A stretch of DNA of 64,000 bases from Photobacterium lutimaris (lineage in GTDB: Bacteria; Pseudomonadota; Gammaproteobacteria; Enterobacterales; Vibrionaceae): contig NZ_PYMH01000007.1 in assembly GCF_003025555.1 (NCBI RefSeq), positions 1 through 64,000 on the forward strand. Reading direction: 5' to 3'. The translations under genes were made by a program, and so were the position numbers. How positions within the stretch are numbered: the first letter of the stretch is position 1; the number at the start of each line of letters is the position of its first letter. This document shows positions 58,373 to 64,000 of this stretch, one piece after another. Under the pieces are notes generated by a model. That model did no database searches and had not been told where the DNA came from. It saw nothing but the letters and a program-made list of their open reading frames with translations.

Positions 58373-59416
58373 CTATGGTTGGACTGGACTGAGTTTGTCG
58401 AGGGTCAGGCCATTTTCGCCCAGCTCATAGGTTTCACCGTTGATGATTTCTTGGCGGGTCGATAATTGGCCATCTTCACGGGTAAACAGCCTTTCACTGA
58501 TCAGCCGGCGGCCTTGGTACTGGGCCATGGTGACTCTTATCTTGCCATCGCCAGCTTGTTGCCAGAAGCCTTTCTCGCTCAGCCCCGGTTGTCCATCACT
58601 GTAGCTGTATTCCGTGACCGCAGAGTGATCCGGCAGCAGGTTCAGGGTGGTTGTCAGGACGGTGGCGCCCAAGTCGCTGTGGCCCTGGTAACGGCCAACC
58701 CAATGCTGGGTAACGTCAGTCGCCCCAAGGGTAGCGCAGCCGGAGTATACCGTACCCTGCCAGTCAAGCGTTGCCTGCCAGCCGTAAAGGGCGTCGCTCA
58801 TGGTGTCGTTGCACTGGGCCTGGGTCATGGTCAGGGTGAAATTGCGTCCCTTATAGACGTGCTGGCCTGAACGGATATCGCGGCTGGAAATCGTTTGTTG
58901 CTGGGTTGGGTAGCTGATCCGGCTGAGAGAGGCGGTGTCCCCGGCGACATCGATACTCCAGCCCGGCTCATTGCCGAAGGCCCGGGTTTTTCGCGGTGGC
59001 TGCTGGCAGCCTTGTCGCATCTCCGCTGACAGAAGGTTTATCTGCTTGACGTTGAAGCGGGCATGATAATCAGCGGCAAAGCCCTCTGCCGGTGCCGGCT
59101 CGAGATAACCGATAAATTCGCCGTACATCGGTTCGTACCCGCGTGGTGCGACCGCATTGGCGGCGGGCAGATCGCCTGCCGGCAAGTGCAGCCAGTATTG
59201 CTGGGTGCTGCCGCAAGGCTGGATACTGCGGCTTTCATGGCCGATGGTCACCTGACCGCGCAGCATGAAGGCCTGTACCTTGCCGCTGCTGGTGGCCACT
59301 TCAGGCGTGGTGAGCGCTTCTTTTTCTGGTGTTGGGCCAGCGGCCGGATCACTGGCACAGCCTGCCAGTAATAGGACGGCGGCTATGGGAGCCAGGGTAA
59401 GTTGTCGGCATATCAT
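58373..59416 (-). CDS. COG3650-type lipoprotein
   Basis: A 347-residue lipoprotein with signal ending LLLAGC (lipidated Cys20). The middle part has NEPGWSIDV and later CNDTMSDALYGW...YSGCA, the conserved W and Cys elements of COG3650 proteins. The last 100 residues (GRYQGHSDLGATVLTTTLNL onward) resemble an NlpE-like small beta-barrel. The reading frame extends to 59539, but the lipoprotein signal fixes the start at 59416. It is divergent from the EVE gene. Function unknown; envelope stress or adhesion sensing is only a guess from the NlpE-like end. Confidence 0.78.
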   Translation of the reverse strand: MICRQLTLAPIAAVLLLAGCASDPAAGPTPEKEALTTPEVATSSGKVQAFMLRGQVTIGHESRSIQPCGSTQQYWLHLPAGDLPAANAVAPRGYEPMYGEFIGYLEPAPAEGFAADYHARFNVKQINLLSAEMRQGCQQPPRKTRAFGNEPGWSIDVAGDTASLSRISYPTQQQTISSRDIRSGQHVYKGRNFTLTMTQAQCNDTMSDALYGWQATLDWQGTVYSGCATLGATDVTQHWVGRYQGHSDLGATVLTTTLNLLPDHSAVTEYSYSDGQPGLSEKGFWQQAGDGKIRVTMAQYQGRRLISERLFTREDGQLSTRQEIINGETYELGENGLTLDKLSPVQP

Positions 59417-59483
59417 CGGGATCCCTCGTTGTGATAGGCTGGGTATAAAGTCAGTTATACCAGATAAATAAAAGAGTATCAGA

Positions 59484-59942
59484 ATGGCGTATTGGTTATT
59501 CAAGACAGAGCCGGACACCTTTTCGATAGACACGCTCAAGCAGCAACAAGTTTCCTGCTGGGAAGGTGTCAGAAACTATCAGGCGCGAAATATGATGCGT
59601 GATGATATAAAGCTAGGGGATCAGGTGCTGGTTTACCACTCTTCCTGCAAGGATGTCGGTGTGGTGGGGATTGCCGAGGTTGTACGTGAGGCGTATCCGG
59701 ATCATTTCCAGTTTGATCCCGAGGGGCCGTACTTCGACCCGAAATCCGATCCGGACAACCCGCGCTGGGTCATGGTGGATATCGAGTATGTCCGCCATTT
59801 GCGCTTGGTGTCCTTGAAGCGGATGAAAGCCAATCCGGCGCTGGCAGAGATGCCGCTGGTCAAGCGGGGTAATCGCCTCAGTATCATGCCGGTCTCCGAA
59901 GAGCAATGGCGGGAAATACTGCAAATGACCGGGCAGTTTTAA
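59484..59942 (+). CDS. EVE domain-containing protein
   Basis: A 152-residue single-domain protein of the EVE fold (PUA-like), the thymocyte nuclear protein 1 type. It begins YWLFKTEPDTFSID and has the conserved WEGVRNYQARN and QVLVYHSS segments. EVE domains bind modified bases in DNA or RNA. In E. coli relatives it is a lone housekeeping gene near cell-division genes; here no restriction or defence gene is near. Confidence 0.9.
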   Translation: MAYWLFKTEPDTFSIDTLKQQQVSCWEGVRNYQARNMMRDDIKLGDQVLVYHSSCKDVGVVGIAEVVREAYPDHFQFDPEGPYFDPKSDPDNPRWVMVDIEYVRHLRLVSLKRMKANPALAEMPLVKRGNRLSIMPVSEEQWREILQMTGQF

Positions 59943-60017
59943 TGGCGGCCTCCCAATGGAACAGGAAGCCTAAGTGGCTTCCTGTTGTGGTTAGCTAACC
60001 GATTTTCACTTGCGCGC

Positions 60018-60818
60018 TTACTTCAGCAATAGATTACCGAGGTAGTGTGCTACGGCCTCATCGTTGCAGTCGCCGATCACTTCGTTCTCGGGCAGGGCGG
60101 CTTTGACTTTGGTGTGGGAGGTCCCCATCACCAGGCCTTTACCTGCCATGCTCAGCATTTCAACATCGTTCATCCCGTCGCCGAAGGCAATACAGTCAGT
60201 CAGGGCATAGCCCTTTTCTTTGGCTACCGCCTCCAAGGCGTGGCCTTTGGACACGCCGGCATCCATGACTTCGAGACACCACGGGGTAGAAAAGGCAACA
60301 TTGGCCTTGTCGCCAAACTCGGCGTTGATCTCATTTTCCCATGCCACCAATTTGTCATGATCGCGGTCGTCGCGGGTGAAGAACACTTTGGCGACACCTT
60401 CCAGCGGTGGGTTCTCGACATCGAATAGCTGGTAGCTGAAGGAGTCGTGGAAGTCGCGCAGGGTTGGGTCTTCCTCGTTCAGCAACCAATCATCATTGCG
60501 GTAGATGTGGATTTTCAGTTCCGGATCGTGCTTGGTCATCGCAATGATGCCGGCAATGACCTCGGGCTGGACATCCTGCTTGAAGATCACTTCGTTTTTG
60601 CAGTTGTGTACCCGAGCACCGTTGGAGGTGATCATGTAAGCAGGGATCCCCAGTTGCTCGCGCAGTCCCGCCACATCAATGTGGTGACGGCCGGTGGCGA
60701 AGATGAAGTCTTTACCCTGGCGGTGTAGCTGGTTGAGGGTATCTTTAGTAAACGGGGCAATCTTATGGTCCGGTGTCAGCAGGGTGCCATCCAGATCCGA
60801 TGCAATAATTTGGTACAT
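60018..60818 (-). CDS. yigL: HAD-family phosphatase YigL
   Basis: A 266-residue Cof-type HAD phosphatase, the same length as E. coli YigL, which dephosphorylates pyridoxal phosphate and sugar phosphates. Motif I is DLDGTLL at 8-14, FATGRHH follows, and the last motif is FGDGMND. The family starts MYQ-x-x-ASDLDGTL, which sets the start at 60818 instead of 60860. It is downstream of pldB on the same strand, exactly as in E. coli. Confidence 0.94.
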   Translation of the reverse strand: MYQIIASDLDGTLLTPDHKIAPFTKDTLNQLHRQGKDFIFATGRHHIDVAGLREQLGIPAYMITSNGARVHNCKNEVIFKQDVQPEVIAGIIAMTKHDPELKIHIYRNDDWLLNEEDPTLRDFHDSFSYQLFDVENPPLEGVAKVFFTRDDRDHDKLVAWENEINAEFGDKANVAFSTPWCLEVMDAGVSKGHALEAVAKEKGYALTDCIAFGDGMNDVEMLSMAGKGLVMGTSHTKVKAALPENEVIGDCNDEAVAHYLGNLLLK

Positions 60819-60912
60819 GAAACCTCTCGCGGTAGGAACAGAGGCCCAATGCCAGAGCATTGGGGGAACAGTGCAATATTAAACCAGTTCCCCCAAGAGA
60901 AAAGAGGCTATT

Positions 60913-61914
60913 TTAAGCGTCGGGTATTTCCGCTTTCCGGAAATGTTCAAAAGCAGAGGCCAGCGCCGGGGTGCGGTAGGTGTCGGCCTCGAACAGGAGT
61001 TCGTGGCGGGCACCCTCTATAACCTTGAACTGGCAGTCACGGTTGGCTTGTACCATGGCTTGATGGAACTGCTGATGGGCGGCATTATCGATGATAGTAT
61101 CTTCACCGGCCTGCAGCAGCAGGACTGGGGTGGAAATGTTGCCGGCCTCGCTGATACAGCGCTTGGCCGCCGCCAACCCTTGCCATACCCAGCGGGCGCT
61201 GGGACCGCCGATTTTCAGCTCTGGCTTGCGCTCGTAGAGGTCGCGAAACCACTGGTAGCGCACTTTGCTTTGGGTCAGTGGGTTGCTGCCAAATGGCTTG
61301 GGGTAATAGGGTACCTGCCCCGGCGCATAACTGGGTTGGCCCTGCAGCTGCTCCATTACCCGGGCGAGTGGCGAGGCGATAGGGCGCATCCATTTGTTGA
61401 TATTGATACCGTGCATCGGGGCGCTGAGTACCGCCCGCTCAATGGTGCCGGGATGGCGTGCCAGGTAAAGGCTGGTAATGGTGCCGCCCATGGAGTGGCC
61501 GAGCATAAATAGCTGTTGGTAGCCTTTGGGCTTGACCACTGACTCGATAAAGGTGTCTAAATCGCTGACGTAGTCGTCGAAATGGCCAACATGGCCCAAC
61601 TCGGTATCTTCGGCCAGCCGGTCGGAAACACCTTGGCCCCGGTGATCGAGGGCAAATACATCGTAGCCCTGACGGACCAGATCATAAAACAGCTCTTGGT
61701 ATTTCCAGTAGCTTTCAATCCGGCCGTTAACCACAATAATGGCTTTATCCGGGTTGTTGCCGGTCAAGGCGGCCCAGCCAATATTGGTGTGATTGCTCCC
61801 CTGGAACATGCCTTCCTGGCGCTGGTGCCACAGTTCGGTGACGGGCCCGGCCATGGTCTCTTCAAAGTCGTTTTCTTGGGATAGTTCAAAAAAAGAGGGG
61901 GGCTGGACAGTCAT
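60913..61914 (-). CDS. pldB: Lysophospholipase L2
   Basis: A 333-residue alpha/beta hydrolase that removes the remaining acyl chain from lysophospholipids at the inner membrane. The nucleophile elbow is GHSMGG with Ser141; ALDHRGQGVSDR and the late GARHELLFE with the catalytic histidine are typical. It is 94 bases ahead of yigL and divergent from rhtB, the E. coli arrangement. Confidence 0.93.
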   Translation of the reverse strand: MTVQPPSFFELSQENDFEETMAGPVTELWHQRQEGMFQGSNHTNIGWAALTGNNPDKAIIVVNGRIESYWKYQELFYDLVRQGYDVFALDHRGQGVSDRLAEDTELGHVGHFDDYVSDLDTFIESVVKPKGYQQLFMLGHSMGGTITSLYLARHPGTIERAVLSAPMHGININKWMRPIASPLARVMEQLQGQPSYAPGQVPYYPKPFGSNPLTQSKVRYQWFRDLYERKPELKIGGPSARWVWQGLAAAKRCISEAGNISTPVLLLQAGEDTIIDNAAHQQFHQAMVQANRDCQFKVIEGARHELLFEADTYRTPALASAFEHFRKAEIPDA

Positions 61915-62061
61915 TTATCATCTCGGTTAACAGCATCTGGGGCAAGTATAACCCAATGTCATACAAGATGTTGCCATTAGACGTGAACAGCTGTTAACGT
62001 GTGGCGCTTTTATACGGCTAGTGACAAATTTTGTTAGAATAGCGAAAAAGGAAATGGGTTT

Positions 62062-62679
62062 ATGGCACTTGAACTTTGGTTAGCTTACCTGGCGACGGCG
62101 ATTGTGTTTAGCATCGCGCCGGGATCGGGCACTGTGAACTCAATCAGCAATGGTATGACCTATGGCTGGCGCAAGTCGCTGGCGTCAATTGCTGGGTTGC
62201 AGTTCGGTCTTGGCATATACATCGTCTTGGTCGGTATTGGCCTGGGCGCGTTGATTGCCCAGTCGGCAGCAGCCTTTGCGGTGATCAAGTGGGCCGGGGT
62301 CGGTTACCTGATCTGGCTCGGGGTGCAAAAGTGGCGTGACCGCGGTCAGCTTGATTTGGCTGGTGATACGCCGGCGACGCCGGCAAAGCAATTGTGCCGT
62401 CAGGCGGTATTGGTCAATCTGACCAACCCGAAGACCGTGGTTTTCCTGGTTGCGCTGTTTCCCCAGTTTATTGATCCTACCCAGCCGCAGGCTATACAGC
62501 TCTGGGTGTTGGGGATCACCACGGTTGCCGTGGATACTTTGGTTATGCTGGGGTACGTGATGTTGGCCTCTCGGCTTGCGGGCTATATCCGCTCGGCCAG
62601 AATCATGGCCGCCCTGAACCGCGTGTTCGGTTCGATGTTTATCGGCTGCGGGGCATTATTGGCGACGGCCAAAGCCTGA
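62062..62679 (+). CDS. rhtB: Homoserine/homoserine lactone efflux protein RhtB
   Basis: A 205-residue LysE-family exporter with six helices. SIAPGSGTVNSISNG near the start and NLTNPKTVVFLVALFPQF are the family signatures, and similarity to E. coli RhtB runs the whole length (AYLxT, SIAGLQFGL, KWAGxxYLIWLG). It exports homoserine and related compounds. Divergent from pldB. Confidence 0.93.
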   Translation: MALELWLAYLATAIVFSIAPGSGTVNSISNGMTYGWRKSLASIAGLQFGLGIYIVLVGIGLGALIAQSAAAFAVIKWAGVGYLIWLGVQKWRDRGQLDLAGDTPATPAKQLCRQAVLVNLTNPKTVVFLVALFPQFIDPTQPQAIQLWVLGITTVAVDTLVMLGYVMLASRLAGYIRSARIMAALNRVFGSMFIGCGALLATAKA

Positions 62680-62755
62680 GTTTCTGGCTGCTGTTATTGG
62701 ACAGCCCTGATGTGATGCGGCGTTTGTCCTCTGTTGTGGAGACTTGTTCAGAGTT

Positions 62756-64000
62756 ATGTATTCCTATGTTGCACGCCAGCCTATCTTCAACCGTCATCAG
62801 AAGACGGCGGGATACGAGCTGTTGTTCCGGAATGGTGAGAGCAATGCCTTTCCTGCCGGCATCGATGAAAACAAGGCTACCTGTCGCTTATTGGTTAATA
62901 GCTATATTGCCGACAGTGATGGTATGGCTCAGGCCGGCAAGCGCTGTTTCATTAACTTTCCCCACCAGAGCCTGATCCGCCTGCTGCCGACCTTGCTGCC
63001 GAAAAAGCAGGTGGTGATTGAAGTGCTGGAAACGTGTGAGCCCAATGATGAGTTGCTCCTTGCGATCCGCCATTTGAACCGATTGGGATACATGATTGCC
63101 CTTGATGACTTTACCATGGACGAACGTTGGCAGCGCTTTTTGCCGTATGTCCATATCATCAAGCTAGATTTGCTCAAGGTGGGCCTGGACGCGGCATGTG
63201 ATTATGTCGAGCAGAACCGCGGCCGCAAGTTGATGTTCCTGGCCGAGAAAGTCGAGAGCCACCATGACTACACCCGGGTTCATCAGGCCGGATTTCACTT
63301 TTTCCAGGGATATTACTTCAGCCGTCCCGAGCTGCTAAAAAGCCGTAACCTCAAACCTGAGCGCCTTTCTACATTGCGCCTGTTACAGGAAGTGTGTCGG
63401 GAACAGGTCGATTTCGAGCGGGTCGAGCAGATCATCGCTTCAGACTTGTCGCTGTCCTACCTGTTGCTGCGTTACGTCAACACCGCCATCGACAGGTTAA
63501 AAGTGCCGATCAGTGAATTCAGGCAGGCACTGGTTTATCTCGGCGAGGAAAAGCTCAAGGTGTTTGTCAGTGCTGTGGCAACCGCCCAGGCCTCGTTTGA
63601 CAAGCCTCAAGAGCTGTATGCCTTATCACTGCAGCGTGGCCGGATGTGTGAAATCCTTGCCTCCGCCAGTGGGCAGAATATCGAAGCCAAGCCTGCCTTT
63701 ATGACTGGTTTGCTTTCTATGATCGATGCCTTGTTGGATCAGCCGCTGGAGGAGTTGCTTGAGCAACTGCCCCTGCAGGCCGAGATCCGGCAGGCACTGC
63801 TGTATCAGCAAGGCGCGTTGGGCCAGCTGCTGGCATTGGCGATTGCCTATGAACAGGCGAAGTGGTGTCAGGTCAACCAGATGGGTGAGGCGCTGGGGAT
63901 CGCAGCCCCAAGTATAGGCCAGAGTTACCAGCTGGCTCTCCAGTGGTCATCAAAATACGGCCTCCAGACTTCTGCCCGTTCACTTACTGCCGTGCAAACT
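62756..64000 (+). CDS. EAL-HDOD domain protein (partial, runs off the window)
   Basis: 415 codons are visible, still open at base 64000. It starts MYSYVARQPIFNRHQKTAGY and is of the YuxH/CdgJ-like family: an N-terminal EAL-like domain (about 1-200) and a C-terminal HDOD domain (about 205-390). The EAL motif reads ELLFR, and the DDFGTG catalytic loop has become DDFTMD, so cyclic di-GMP hydrolysis is unlikely. Such degenerate proteins act through binding partners, for instance in motility. The family length is near 400 residues, so the stop is probably just past the edge. It starts 76 bases after rhtB. Confidence 0.88.
   Translation, partial: MYSYVARQPIFNRHQKTAGYELLFRNGESNAFPAGIDENKATCRLLVNSYIADSDGMAQAGKRCFINFPHQSLIRLLPTLLPKKQVVIEVLETCEPNDELLLAIRHLNRLGYMIALDDFTMDERWQRFLPYVHIIKLDLLKVGLDAACDYVEQNRGRKLMFLAEKVESHHDYTRVHQAGFHFFQGYYFSRPELLKSRNLKPERLSTLRLLQEVCREQVDFERVEQIIASDLSLSYLLLRYVNTAIDRLKVPISEFRQALVYLGEEKLKVFVSAVATAQASFDKPQELYALSLQRGRMCEILASASGQNIEAKPAFMTGLLSMIDALLDQPLEELLEQLPLQAEIRQALLYQQGALGQLLALAIAYEQAKWCQVNQMGEALGIAAPSIGQSYQLALQWSSKYGLQTSARSLTAVQT

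Overview
The window is chromosomal DNA of a gammaproteobacterium, almost certainly a member of the Vibrionaceae and most like the Photobacterium branch. This rests on gene content and order: an rRNA operon end with tRNA-Asp and tRNA-Trp genes, a TPP-riboswitch-led thiCEFSGH operon, ubiE-ubiJ-ubiB-tatABC, rhlB-gppA divergent from trxA-rho, ubiD followed by fre, uspA/ftnA/uspB, and yigL-pldB divergent from rhtB. No mobile element is intact. The species call is inference; the family-level call is firm.

Layout. 1-1000: a 5S rRNA, tRNA-Asp and two tRNA-Trp copies sitting in a diverged tandem duplication. 1143-2649: a fluoride riboswitch followed by a CLC-F-type fluoride/proton antiporter. 2765-9020: TPP riboswitch and thiamin operon, whose ThiE carries an extra N-terminal half. 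9034-14449: Xaa-Pro aminopeptidase, a LysR/MFS divergent pair with a textbook T-N11-A box, and a DMT exporter. 14677-20751: rmuC, ubiquinone genes and the Tat export system. 20821-31849: a surface lipoprotein, YjiH, glutathione reductase, RlmJ, oligopeptidase A, GppA and RhlB. 31963-38062: thioredoxin, Rho, an unknown exported protein, a UbiD with a duplicated C-terminal segment, a small ferredoxin and Fre. 38164-43442: a DMT exporter, stress protein A, ferritin, stress protein B, an MscS channel and a YhiN-like flavoprotein.

43504-54662 is an accessory island. It starts at a remnant of an IS630-type transposase, is visibly more AT-rich than its surroundings, and holds a compact, same-strand biosynthetic operon: MFS exporter, acyl carrier protein, KAS III with an intact Cys-His-Asn triad, class II asparagine-synthetase-like amidotransferase, an AfsA-type (A-factor) hotdog protein fused to a PilZ-like C-terminus, an old-yellow-enzyme family reductase, two SDR reductases and a second carrier protein, with a divergent LysR regulator. 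The enzyme set fits assembly of a small butenolide, butyrolactone or furan-like molecule that is also amidated, then exported. I do not recognise it as a characterised pathway, and it is the most interesting part of the window.

54965-64000 returns to core sequence: DUF3332 lipoprotein, TetR plus an aldehyde dehydrogenase with a clear palindromic operator, a DTW-domain tRNA modification enzyme, a COG3650 lipoprotein, an EVE-domain protein, YigL, PldB, RhtB and a degenerate EAL-HDOD protein that runs off the right edge.
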